The notes beneath the pieces are model-generated. The model was not told the origin of the DNA. It saw only the letters and a program-made list of their open reading frames with translations, and ran no database searches. A DNA stretch of 11,597 nt from Oscillospiraceae bacterium (GTDB taxonomy: Bacteria > Bacillota > Clostridia > Oscillospirales > Acutalibacteraceae). The translations under genes and the position numbers were made by a program. Below are positions 1 to 6,293 of this stretch, in pieces. The DNA is taken from assembly GCA_902766855.1 (NCBI GenBank), contig CACXFE010000198.1, positions 1 to 11,597 on the forward strand. The letters run 5' to 3'. Within the stretch, counting starts at the first letter, position 1, and each line of letters starts with the position of its first letter.

Positions 1-899
1 GGCAGGCCTTCGGGAATGGCGGCAACCGCCAGCGCGATCGCGTTGACCAACATTCTGAAAGTCATATCCGCAAAATGCCCGCTGGAAAAGTTTTGCAAAA
101 CACCGATCACAAACACCGCCAGGCAGACGATCAAAACGATCGCATTCACCATTTTCCCGAGTCCTGTCAACTCGGATTCCAGCGGCAAAATCTGTTTGCC
201 GGTTTGCTGTGTCAACGCTACGGTATGCCCCATCTCGGTATGAAGCCCGGTTGCAACCACCACGGCCTTAGCCGTGCCGTGCGCTACATTGGTGCCGGAG
301 AAAACCATGTTGCGGCGTTCCCCCACCGGGGCAATGTCCGCCGCGCAAGCCTCCGCGTCTTTTTCCACAGGGATCTCATCCCCGGTGATCACCGATTCGT
401 TACACCGAAACTCGTTGCATTCGAGCAAGCGCGCATCAGCCGAAATATAGTCGCCTTCTTCCAGCAACAGAATATCGCCCGGCACCAAAAATGCCGAGTT
501 GATCACTTTTACCATTCCTTCCCGCATAACCCGCGCGGAAGGAGTGGTGGCGTTTTTGATATTTTCCAACGCATCGTCGCATCGATGCACCTGCCAGGCA
601 CTGATCAAAGCATTGATCACCACGATCGCAATGATCAAAAGCGCCGCATACGCGTTTTCGCTTTTATATACCAGAGAAACAATAAAGGAAAGCACCGCCG
701 TTACGATCAGGGCAATCACGACTTTGTTTTTCAACTGGTCTAAAATCCGTTTTCCAAACCCCGGTTTCTCGGTATTTGAAAGCACATTCCAACCGGCCGT
801 TTCCAACCGTTGCTCCGCCACACCGTTTGCCAAGCCTTTTTTCTCGTCTACATTCAGTTCCTGCAAAACAGCAGAACTCTCCGTGCTGTGCCAAATCAT
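1..899 (-). CDS. P2-type (Ca2+-type) cation-transporting ATPase, N-terminal 299 residues, truncated by the window edge
   Basis: Likely an ATP-driven membrane pump exporting Ca2+ or a similar cation. The visible part has a cytoplasmic cation-ATPase N-terminal segment (about residues 1-57), two hydrophobic helices (about 60-78 and 84-102), an actuator domain with VPGDI (139-143), EGD and SADARLL (148-159), and a third helix (about 228-246). A fourth helix ends in VAAIPEGL (292-299), the M4 Ca2+-site motif of SERCA-like pumps. The phosphorylation (DKTGT) and nucleotide domains lie outside the window, so this is a cut, not a break. The actuator loop reads ITGDEIPVEK (171-180), with Asp where the family has the Glu of TGES. 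The ATG overlaps the upstream TGA (ATGA) and is preceded by AAAGGAGG at good spacing, so translation is probably coupled to the endonuclease gene. P2 family membership is certain; the ion is inferred from PEGL. Confidence 0.93.
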   Translation of the reverse strand, partial: MIWHSTESSAVLQELNVDEKKGLANGVAEQRLETAGWNVLSNTEKPGFGKRILDQLKNKVVIALIVTAVLSFIVSLVYKSENAYAALLIIAIVVINALISAWQVHRCDDALENIKNATTPSARVMREGMVKVINSAFLVPGDILLLEEGDYISADARLLECNEFRCNESVITGDEIPVEKDAEACAADIAPVGERRNMVFSGTNVAHGTAKAVVVATGLHTEMGHTVALTQQTGKQILPLESELTGLGKMVNAIVLIVCLAVFVIGVLQNFSSGHFADMTFRMLVNAIALAVAAIPEGL

Positions 900-1759
900 A
901 GTGTTCCTCCTTTCAAACTCTCGTAATACGCTTTCATCTGTTTCGCGTCCTCTGCCTGCGTTCCCGAGGATTCGCAAATAAACACCGCGTCACATCCGTA
1001 ACGCACCGTTAATTCCATGACCGGCTCAAAATTCGGACCGTACACGGTATCGGCAAAAGTAAGATGGCGTTTTTCGCCCCCGGTGGTATACTCGATTTTG
1101 GAAAAATGCGAGTGGAAACGGCGAAGCCTGTCCTCCCCCAAGGCATTCCGAACAGCAAGAAAAACACTTTCGTAATCCGCCATGGTTTTAAAATAGCCCT
1201 GTTCCCGTGCATTCAAATGGCCGAAATCAATACAGGGAATCAACCGTTCATCCAATTTGCAAAGTTCCAGCACTTCCTCTAAGGTGCCCAGTTGATTCAC
1301 TTTTCCCATGGTTTCCGGGCAAATATGGATATGCCCGAGGTTTTCCCGATCCAACGCTTCAAGCGAAAGGCGCATGGTATCTTTTGCCAGCCGCAAGGCT
1401 TCCTCCCGCGGGATTTTCCCGCAAGAGCCGGTATGCACCACAATGCGATCCCCGCCCATAGCGTTGACCGCCCGTGCTGACGCCAATATATAATTCACTG
1501 AGTTTTTGCGCTTTTCTTCTTCCACGGAAGACATGGAAATATAATAAGGTGCGTGCAAAGAAAGGGTGATGCCGGCGGCTTTGGCACGCTTGCCGAGTTC
1601 CTGCGCCTTCTCTTCCCCGATGTTTACGCCTCTGCCGCATTGATATTCAAAATGGTCAAGCCCCATCCCGGTCAAATACTGCGGCACATCGAGGCTGCTT
1701 TTCCATCCCGACGCCGAAAAACTGTCGCCCGTTCCGGCGGGCCCAAATCTGGCGGACAT
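896..1759 (-). CDS. Endonuclease IV-like TIM-barrel protein (AP endonuclease family 2)
   Basis: A 287-residue xylose-isomerase-like TIM barrel resembling deoxyribonuclease IV (Nfo), which cleaves DNA 5' of abasic sites using three zinc ions. Nfo-like ligands are visible: His69 (LHAPYY), His109 (VVHTG), Glu149 (CPETMGK), Asp178 and His181 (CIDFGHLN), His216 (FHSHFSK), His232 and Glu263 (ICESSGT). The Asp that partners the last His in E. coli Nfo (DRH) is Lys230 here (KRH), so the third zinc site may differ. The N-terminal FGPAG and YQCGRGV and the later IEYTTGGEKRH segment are typical of a Firmicutes branch of this family annotated as endonuclease IV or TIM-barrel protein. The ATG has GGAGG eight bases upstream, inside the end of yqeG; the stop overlaps the ATPase start. 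AP-endonuclease activity is inferred; another phosphoesterase or isomerase activity is possible. Confidence 0.88.
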   Translation of the reverse strand: MSARFGPAGTGDSFSASGWKSSLDVPQYLTGMGLDHFEYQCGRGVNIGEEKAQELGKRAKAAGITLSLHAPYYISMSSVEEEKRKNSVNYILASARAVNAMGGDRIVVHTGSCGKIPREEALRLAKDTMRLSLEALDRENLGHIHICPETMGKVNQLGTLEEVLELCKLDERLIPCIDFGHLNAREQGYFKTMADYESVFLAVRNALGEDRLRRFHSHFSKIEYTTGGEKRHLTFADTVYGPNFEPVMELTVRYGCDAVFICESSGTQAEDAKQMKAYYESLKGGTL

Positions 1760-1762
1760 TGC

Positions 1763-2263
1763 TTATTCCTCCGTATTCTGTATATGATAAAGCCGGATAA
1801 CCGCGCGCTCGATCGCGCGTTTAAACCGAAAAGACGCCGAAGTTTCCGGCAAAATAGGCGTTAACAGGATCGTTTTCACCCCGGCAAGGTGCCCGCCCAG
1901 CACATCGGTAAAAATCTGATCCCCCACGATCGCCGTATCGCGCCGGTGGGAACCGGCCTTTTTCAGCGCCGCCCAGAAACGAAACGGCAAGGGTTTCAGC
2001 GCCATGCTGATATAATCCAACCCGATTTTTTTCGCAAAAGGGGCGACCCGTTTTTCCTTGGAATTGGAAAGCACAAGCATACGCACACCGCACCCTTGCA
2101 TCTTGGCGAGCCATTCGGGAAGCCCATCGGTCAACATCTGCCCATGGTGCGTGGAAAGCGTGTTATCCACATCCAGCAATAAAGAGCGGATCCCATACCG
2201 GGCCAGCAGATCCGGCGTAATATCCGTTATTCTGTTCAGTTTGATTTTCGGCTTTAATAACAT
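1763..2263 (-). CDS. yqeG: YqeG family HAD-superfamily phosphatase
   Basis: A 166-residue, cytoplasmic type III HAD phosphatase. All four HAD motifs are visible: motif I DVDNTL (Asp31 nucleophile, Asp33 acid/base), motif II LVLSNS (about 63-68), motif III Lys90-Pro91, and motif IV GDQIFTD (114-120). Length fits the family. The physiological substrate of YqeG is not established; in Bacillus it sits with the ribosome-assembly GTPase yqeH, aroE, yhbY, nadD, yqeK and rsfS. Here it is detached from that group and starts a unit with the endonuclease and the ATPase. The reading frame extends to a TTG at 2275 and an ATG at 2269, but GAGG at 2270-2273 is six bases before the ATG at 2263, so I chose 2263. 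It ends in TAA three bases before the next ATG. Its start lies just past the rpsU terminator. Confidence 0.93.
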   Translation of the reverse strand: MLLKPKIKLNRITDITPDLLARYGIRSLLLDVDNTLSTHHGQMLTDGLPEWLAKMQGCGVRMLVLSNSKEKRVAPFAKKIGLDYISMALKPLPFRFWAALKKAGSHRRDTAIVGDQIFTDVLGGHLAGVKTILLTPILPETSASFRFKRAIERAVIRLYHIQNTEE

Positions 2264-2281
2264 AATCATCCTCAAATAAAG

Positions 2282-2307
2282 AAAAAGCGGTTTTGCAACC
2301 GCTTTTT
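2282..2307 (-). terminator. Intrinsic terminator after rpsU
   Basis: On the minus strand a perfect 11-bp stem (arms 2297-2307 and 2282-2292) encloses a 4-base loop, GCAA. The stem is GC-rich at its centre, begins with an A run and closes with T residues, followed by a further T-rich stretch (about 2276-2281). It starts 10 bases after the rpsU stop codon. The A run on the leading arm means it could also work in the opposite direction, but no plus-strand gene needs it. Confidence 0.88.
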
Positions 2308-2317
2308 TCCGATGTTA

Positions 2318-2494
2318 TCAGCGGAACTTTCTTTTACGAGCAGCTTCCGACTTCTTTTTACGCCTTACCGAGGGCTTTTCATAATGCTCTCTCTTGCGAA
2401 CTTCCTGAATGACACCGTCTTTCGCGGTTTGCCTTTTGAAGCGGCGCAAAGCGTTATCCAAAGATTCATTTTCTTTGATTCTGACCTGACTCAT
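2318..2494 (-). CDS. rpsU: Small ribosomal subunit protein bS21
   Basis: A 58-residue, very basic protein of the 30S subunit that sits near the anti-Shine-Dalgarno end of 16S rRNA and helps initiation. The sequence shows the bS21 pattern: ESLDNALRRFKR near residues 10-20, REHYEKPSVRRKKK in the middle, and a Lys/Arg-rich C-terminal tail ending KRKFR. The frame stays open upstream to 2587, but the ATG at 2494 matches the family N-terminus (MSQVRIKENE) and has a near-ideal ribosome binding site seven bases upstream. It is followed by a strong terminator and preceded by an interval of small inverted repeats after secG. It could be transcribed from the secG promoter, from a weaker promoter in that interval, or from both. 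Confidence 0.97.
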   Translation of the reverse strand: MSQVRIKENESLDNALRRFKRQTAKDGVIQEVRKREHYEKPSVRRKKKSEAARKRKFR

Positions 2495-2501
2495 TGATAT
2501 T

Positions 2502-2511
2502 CCCTCCCTCC
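2502..2511 (-). promoter_or_regulatory. Ribosome binding site of rpsU
   Basis: The minus strand reads GGAGGGAGGG, two overlapping GGAGG-like cores, seven bases before the rpsU ATG. It settles the 2494 start over the longer open frame and suggests high translation. bS21 lies near the anti-Shine-Dalgarno region of the ribosome, so a strong site on its own mRNA fits efficient expression, though autoregulation is not shown by the sequence. Confidence 0.85.
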
Positions 2512-2526
2512 GCAAAAAAGCAGGGG

Positions 2527-2578
2527 TCAAATTTTCTTTGACACGGATGATCCGTGCAATAAACCCGGCACTTGCCGG
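2527..2578. repeat. Three adjacent short inverted repeats in the secG-rpsU interval
   Basis: Three perfect small inverted repeats lie end to end: arms 2565-2570 and 2573-2578 (CCGGCA/TGCCGG, 2-base centre); arms 2542-2548 and 2550-2556 (CACGGAT/ATCCGTG, 1-base centre, a 15-base near-palindrome); arms 2527-2531 and 2537-2541 (TCAAA/TTTGA, 5-base loop). The first could act as a weak terminator or processing hairpin after secG, since only GTTTATT follows it and there is no long T run. The second has operator-like symmetry. Roles are inferred. Confidence 0.55.
2531..2559 (-). promoter_or_regulatory. Possible promoter for rpsU
   Basis: On the minus strand TTGCAC (2554-2559) is followed 17 bases later by GAAAAT (2531-2536), a fair -35 and a weak -10 (four of six consensus bases). 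Initiation near 2524 would leave a leader of about 30 bases ending in the strong ribosome binding site. The 15-base near-palindrome at 2542-2556 overlaps the spacer and the edge of the -35, as a repressor operator might. The weak -10 keeps confidence low. Confidence 0.3.
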
Positions 2579-2596
2579 AAAGAGCAAGCCGATGGC

Positions 2597-2845
2597 TTAT
2601 CCCCTTAAAGCAATGATATTGGCAACGATCGCCAAAACAAAAAACAAGATCGCGATATACTTAGTCCAACGCGCCAAAGACGCATCCGCCGTTCTTGCTT
2701 TGTTTTTGGAAAGGAAGGTATCGGCACCGCCGGAGATTGCCCCGTTGATACCGGCACGATGACCTTGCTGCAACAAAACAACCGCAATGATGATCAAGGA
2801 CACCAAAATAACCGCAATTCCCAATATTATTTCAACTGCACTCAC
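2597..2845 (-). CDS. secG: Preprotein translocase subunit SecG
   Basis: An 82-residue membrane protein, the small SecYEG subunit that assists protein export. Two hydrophobic helices are visible (about residues 4-25 and 63-79), joined by a loop with the family signature: LLQQG (24-28), GGADTF (39-44) and LSKNKART (45-52). Length is normal. The start is GTG at 2845, supported by GGAGG eight bases upstream. An extended -10 promoter lies just before it, so secG probably heads a short secG-rpsU unit separate from leuS. In many Firmicutes secG is followed by rnr and smpB; here rpsU follows instead. Confidence 0.96.
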   Translation of the reverse strand: MSAVEIILGIAVILVSLIIIAVVLLQQGHRAGINGAISGGADTFLSKNKARTADASLARWTKYIAILFFVLAIVANIIALRG

Positions 2846-2881
2846 AGATTACACCTCCAACTCTTTTGTTAGGCAACTATT

Positions 2882-2910
2882 ATAATACCATATCTTCGCG
2901 CAATATGCAA
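2882..2910 (-). promoter_or_regulatory. Sigma-A-type promoter for secG
   Basis: On the minus strand TTGCAT (2905-2910) lies 17 bases from TATTAT (2882-2887), which carries the extended -10 element TGG immediately before it; a perfect TATAAT overlaps at 2879-2884. The predicted start of transcription is near 2875, leaving a roughly 30-base leader with a GGAGG site before the GTG of secG. This is the best-matching promoter in the window and lies in one of its two sizeable intergenic gaps. Confidence 0.75.
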
Positions 2911-2933
2911 CAAATATTTTCAAAAAAAGGAAA

Positions 2934-5342
2934 TTATTTGATAACTATATTGATCAATCTCTTGGGAACATACAATTCTTTAAGAATATTCTTCCCCGCA
3001 ATTTCTTTGGCGATCGCTTCGTTTGCCTTTGCCGCCGCGATGGCATCCTCTGCTGAAATCTCCGCCGCCAACGCGATCCTCGCTCTGATTTTTCCGTTGA
3101 CCTGAACCGCGATTTCCACGGTGCTTTCGGCGCATTTTGCCTCATCAAACACTGGCCATGCCGCCTCATTCAGCATCCCTTCAAACCCGTTCAGCACCCA
3201 CATTTCCTCTGTGATATGCGGCGCAAACGGATTCAAAAGCAACAGGTAAATCTTTAACTCTTCCCGCGTGATCCCGCCGCTTGCCTGAATGCTGTTGAAC
3301 AGCGTCATCAACGCCGCGATTGCGGTATTCATTTTTAAGCCTTCGATATCCTCGGTCACTTTCTTGATCGTGCGGTGGAAATCCGCTTCCAATTCTTTCC
3401 GGATCCCATCCCCCGCGATCAATTTATCGGAAAGCGCCCATACCCTGTCAAGGTAACGCTTGCTTCCTTTAATGGAAGACTGACTCCACGGAGCGGCCTT
3501 TTCAAAATCCCCGATGAACATTTCATACAACCGCATGGTATCCGCGCCGTAATCCCGCACGATTTCATCCGGGTTGACCACATTGCCGCGGGATTTTGAC
3601 ATTTTTTCGCCGTTTTCTCCCAAAATCATGCCGTGGCTGGTGCGCTTGGCATAAGGTTCCGCCGTGGGAACTACGCCGATATCATATAAAAACTTATGCC
3701 AGAAGCGGCTGTATAACAAGTGAAGCGTGGTATGCTCCATCCCGCCGTTATACCAATCGACCGGGCACCAGTATTCCAAGGCTTCTTTGGAAGCGAACTC
3801 CTTTTCATTATGCGGATCGCAATACCGCAGGAAATACCAGGAAGATCCCGCCCATTGAGGCATGGTGTCGGTTTCCCGCACGGCGGGGGCGCCGCAGCAA
3901 GGGCACACGGTATTGACCCAATCGGTCATTTTCGCCAAGGGGGATTCGCCGGTATCGGTCGGTTCATAAGATTCCACATTCGGCAAGACCAACGGCAATT
4001 CGCTTTCGGGCAGGGGCACAAATCCGCATTTTTCGCAATGTACGATCGGGATCGGCTCGCCCCAATAGCGTTGACGGGAGAAAACCCAATCGCGCAGTTT
4101 GTAGTTTACCTTTTTTTCACCGAGGCCGCGCTCGGTCAACCACTCTTGGATGGCTTTTTTGGCTTCCTCCACGGATTTTCCGTTTAAAAAGCCGGAATTA
4201 ACAAGAGTACCCGTTGCGCAATCGGTATAGGCTTCTTCCTGTACATGACCGCCCGCAACCACTTCAATGATCGGCAAATCGAATTTTTTGGCAAACTCCC
4301 AGTCCCTTGTATCATGCCCGGGCACCGCCATGATCGCGCCGGTTCCGTAAGAAATCAGAACATAATCGGAAATAAAGATCGGAATTTCTTTTCCGTTGAC
4401 CGGGTTGATCGCCGCAACGCCCGCCAGTTTTACGCCGGTTTTTTCCTTAGCGAGTTCGGTTCTCTCAAAATCGGACTTTTTAGCGGCTTCCGCACGGTAT
4501 GCGCGAACTTCTTCCATATTTTCGATCTGATCCGCCCATTTTTCAAGCAACGGATGTTCGGGTGACATGACCATATAAGTCACGCCGAAAAGAGTATCCG
4601 CACGGGTGGTGAAAATTTCAAACACATCCCCGTTGGTAGCGGAAAATTTCACCTGTGTTCCATAAGAACGGCCGATCCAGTTTTTCTGCTGGGTTTTCAC
4701 GCGCTCGATAAAATCTACCCCGTCAAGCCCATCCAACAGTTTTTCGGCATAATCGGTGATTTTCAGCATCCACTGGCTTTTCTCTTTATGGATCACTTCA
4801 CTGCCGCACCGCTCACAACAGCCGTTGACCACTTCTTCATTGGCCAGTACACATTTACAAGAGGTACACCAATTCACCGACATTTTCTTTTTATAAGCAA
4901 GCCCTTTTTTGAAAAGTTGCAAAAAGATCCACTGCGTCCATTTATAATACTGCGGATCGGTGGTATTGATTTCCCGGCTCCAATCGAAGGAAAAGCCGAG
5001 AGATTTTAACTGCCTTTTAAAATTGGCAATGTTCTTCTCGGTCACGATCGCGGGATGAACATGGTTTTTAATGGCAAAATTCTCGGTCGGAAGGCCGAAG
5101 GCGTCCCACCCCATCGGATAAAGCACATTATACCCTTGCAAACGCTTTTTGCGGCATACAATATCAATCGCGGTGTAAGAGCGGGGATGCCCCACATGAA
5201 GCCCCTGCCCTGATGGATACGGAAACTCCACCAAACCGTAAAACTTCGGAAGTGAAGTGTCGTTTTTAGCGGCAAAGGTTTGTTTTTCGTCCCAAATATC
5301 CTGCCATTTTTTCTCTATTGCTGCGTAATCATAGGTTTCCAC
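2934..5342 (-). CDS. leuS: Leucyl-tRNA synthetase
   Basis: A class I aminoacyl-tRNA synthetase of about 802 residues that charges tRNA-Leu in the cytoplasm. Domains in order: Rossmann fold with the HIGH motif as HVGH (49-52); a zinc-binding cysteine cluster (159, 162, 175/176, 179); the CP1 editing domain with TTRADT (245-250) and GHDTRDWEF (342-350, with the conserved editing Asp residues); a second Cys cluster (436, 439, 480, 482, 483); KMSKS (580-584); and the C-terminal anticodon-binding region. The HVGHPRSYTAID wording and extra Cys cluster match a variant common in Clostridia. The frame opens at TTG 5348, but GAGGGGG at 5350-5356 is seven bases before GTG 5342 and only one before the TTG, so I chose 5342. 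It starts two bases after the rsfS stop, leaving no room for a T-box leader. Confidence 0.97.
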   Translation of the reverse strand: METYDYAAIEKKWQDIWDEKQTFAAKNDTSLPKFYGLVEFPYPSGQGLHVGHPRSYTAIDIVCRKKRLQGYNVLYPMGWDAFGLPTENFAIKNHVHPAIVTEKNIANFKRQLKSLGFSFDWSREINTTDPQYYKWTQWIFLQLFKKGLAYKKKMSVNWCTSCKCVLANEEVVNGCCERCGSEVIHKEKSQWMLKITDYAEKLLDGLDGVDFIERVKTQQKNWIGRSYGTQVKFSATNGDVFEIFTTRADTLFGVTYMVMSPEHPLLEKWADQIENMEEVRAYRAEAAKKSDFERTELAKEKTGVKLAGVAAINPVNGKEIPIFISDYVLISYGTGAIMAVPGHDTRDWEFAKKFDLPIIEVVAGGHVQEEAYTDCATGTLVNSGFLNGKSVEEAKKAIQEWLTERGLGEKKVNYKLRDWVFSRQRYWGEPIPIVHCEKCGFVPLPESELPLVLPNVESYEPTDTGESPLAKMTDWVNTVCPCCGAPAVRETDTMPQWAGSSWYFLRYCDPHNEKEFASKEALEYWCPVDWYNGGMEHTTLHLLYSRFWHKFLYDIGVVPTAEPYAKRTSHGMILGENGEKMSKSRGNVVNPDEIVRDYGADTMRLYEMFIGDFEKAAPWSQSSIKGSKRYLDRVWALSDKLIAGDGIRKELEADFHRTIKKVTEDIEGLKMNTAIAALMTLFNSIQASGGITREELKIYLLLLNPFAPHITEEMWVLNGFEGMLNEAAWPVFDEAKCAESTVEIAVQVNGKIRARIALAAEISAEDAIAAAKANEAIAKEIAGKNILKELYVPKRLINIVIK

Positions 5343-5344
5343 AG

Positions 5345-5710
5345 TCAATCCCCCTCGGCTTGTGTTAAAATTTCACTCAAAGCGACCGGTTCTCCATCGC
5401 TCCACATTTTATCCAGCGCATAAAACTCACGCTGATCCCGGCTGAATACATGCACGATCACCGACCCGTAATCCAGCACGATCCACCCGGTCGTTTTTCC
5501 TTCAATATGATGCGGCGCCACGCCCGCTTCCGACAATTTTTCCTCCACCTCGTCCGCCAAGGCGCGCACATGGGTGGAAGAAGTGGCGGTACAGATCAAA
5601 AAATACTCCGTCAATACCGTTAAATCGGATATGCGCACCGCGTTGATTTCCTGCGCCTTTTTGGCATTCAACGCGTTTGCCGCGATTTTCAGAACTTCAA
5701 AAGCCTCCAT
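5345..5710 (-). CDS. rsfS: Ribosome silencing factor RsfS
   Basis: A 121-residue protein of the RsfS/Iojap family, which binds ribosomal protein uL14 on the 50S subunit, blocks joining of the subunits and dampens translation when nutrients are short. Family features seen here: an N-terminal helix with KKAQEINAVRISDLTVLTEYF (split by the strand into about residues 17-37), the ICTATSSTHVRALADEV segment, and the core GWIVLDYGSVIVHVF followed by REFYALDKMW. Two Met codons lie together at 5713 and 5710; AGGAG at 5718-5722 is four bases from the first and seven from the second, so 5710 is slightly favoured. The gene follows yqeK by a short gap and leads directly into leuS, an arrangement common in Clostridia. 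Confidence 0.96.
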   Translation of the reverse strand: MEAFEVLKIAANALNAKKAQEINAVRISDLTVLTEYFLICTATSSTHVRALADEVEEKLSEAGVAPHHIEGKTTGWIVLDYGSVIVHVFSRDQREFYALDKMWSDGEPVALSEILTQAEGD

Positions 5711-5726
5711 CATGTTTCTCCTATTA

Positions 5727-6293
5727 TCAATTTTTTAAAACGGCTTCATTATAGGCTTCCACCGTGTCATGATGCACAGCGCGCCCGTTTTCCACCAAAT
5801 CTTTAATCGAATACTGCAACGCATAGAGAAACGCCTGTTCAAGCGATTCATCCACCAGCCGGCGGATCACATCCACATCGTCATAATCCCGGTCAGCCGA
5901 AGTGAAATCCGCCAGATACAACAATTTTGCCAAGTGCGACATTCCCGCTTTGGCGGTGGTATGATAGCGGATCGCGTCGATCACGGCTTCATCTTCGATC
6001 CTTAAAATATGCCGCACATATTCCGCGCCGGACATGGCGTGCCACAGTTTTTTCGCCTTTTTTTCAACATCGTTTAGCATTATACCAAATTCCGCGAAAA
6101 TTTTCAAGTGTTCTTCTGCCGGGGCGTTTTTGGTAATATCATGCAATAAACCCGCAAGATACGCCTGCTCCGGATCACCGCCGTAACGCAAGGCAAGCCG
6201 CTTTGCCTCATCCGCCACGCATAACGAATGAAAATAGCGCTGTTCACTCAGACGGCTTTTTAAAATCGGTTTAAACTTGTCCGCTTGTTCCAC
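5727..6293 (-). CDS. yqeK: YqeK family HD-domain phosphohydrolase (probable Ap4A hydrolase)
   Basis: A 188-residue HD-superfamily metal-dependent hydrolase. YqeK proteins from Firmicutes are reported to split diadenosine tetraphosphate symmetrically into two ADP, which links them to stress nucleotides. Likely metal ligands: His22 (FHSL), His51-Asp52 (LLHDITK), His85 (LWHAM), His111 (RYHTT) and Asp129 (YLADF). The open frame runs upstream to 6491, but its extra residues overlap nadD in another frame and resemble no YqeK. GTG at 6293 gives the normal family length and has AAAGGGG about ten bases before it; an ATG at 6326 lacks a good site. The chosen start makes the gene overlap the end of nadD by 23 bases, implying translational coupling. 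nadD-yqeK-rsfS is the classic Firmicutes order. Confidence 0.93.
   Translation of the reverse strand: MEQADKFKPILKSRLSEQRYFHSLCVADEAKRLALRYGGDPEQAYLAGLLHDITKNAPAEEHLKIFAEFGIMLNDVEKKAKKLWHAMSGAEYVRHILRIEDEAVIDAIRYHTTAKAGMSHLAKLLYLADFTSADRDYDDVDVIRRLVDESLEQAFLYALQYSIKDLVENGRAVHHDTVEAYNEAVLKN

Noticed and set aside
75..743. A 222-codon plus-strand open frame over the ATPase gene
   Set aside because: The minus strand encodes an unmistakable P-type ATPase across the whole stretch, and the plus-strand product resembles nothing.
2495..2587. N-terminal extension of rpsU by 31 codons
   Set aside because: The bS21 family begins at the ATG at 2494, which has an excellent ribosome binding site. The extension covers the inverted repeats.
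2911..2940. AT-rich inverted repeat (arms 2911-2921 and 2930-2940, one mismatch) at the leuS stop codon, considered as a terminator
   Set aside because: The stem is almost all A-T and no T run follows it, so it is unlikely to end transcription efficiently.
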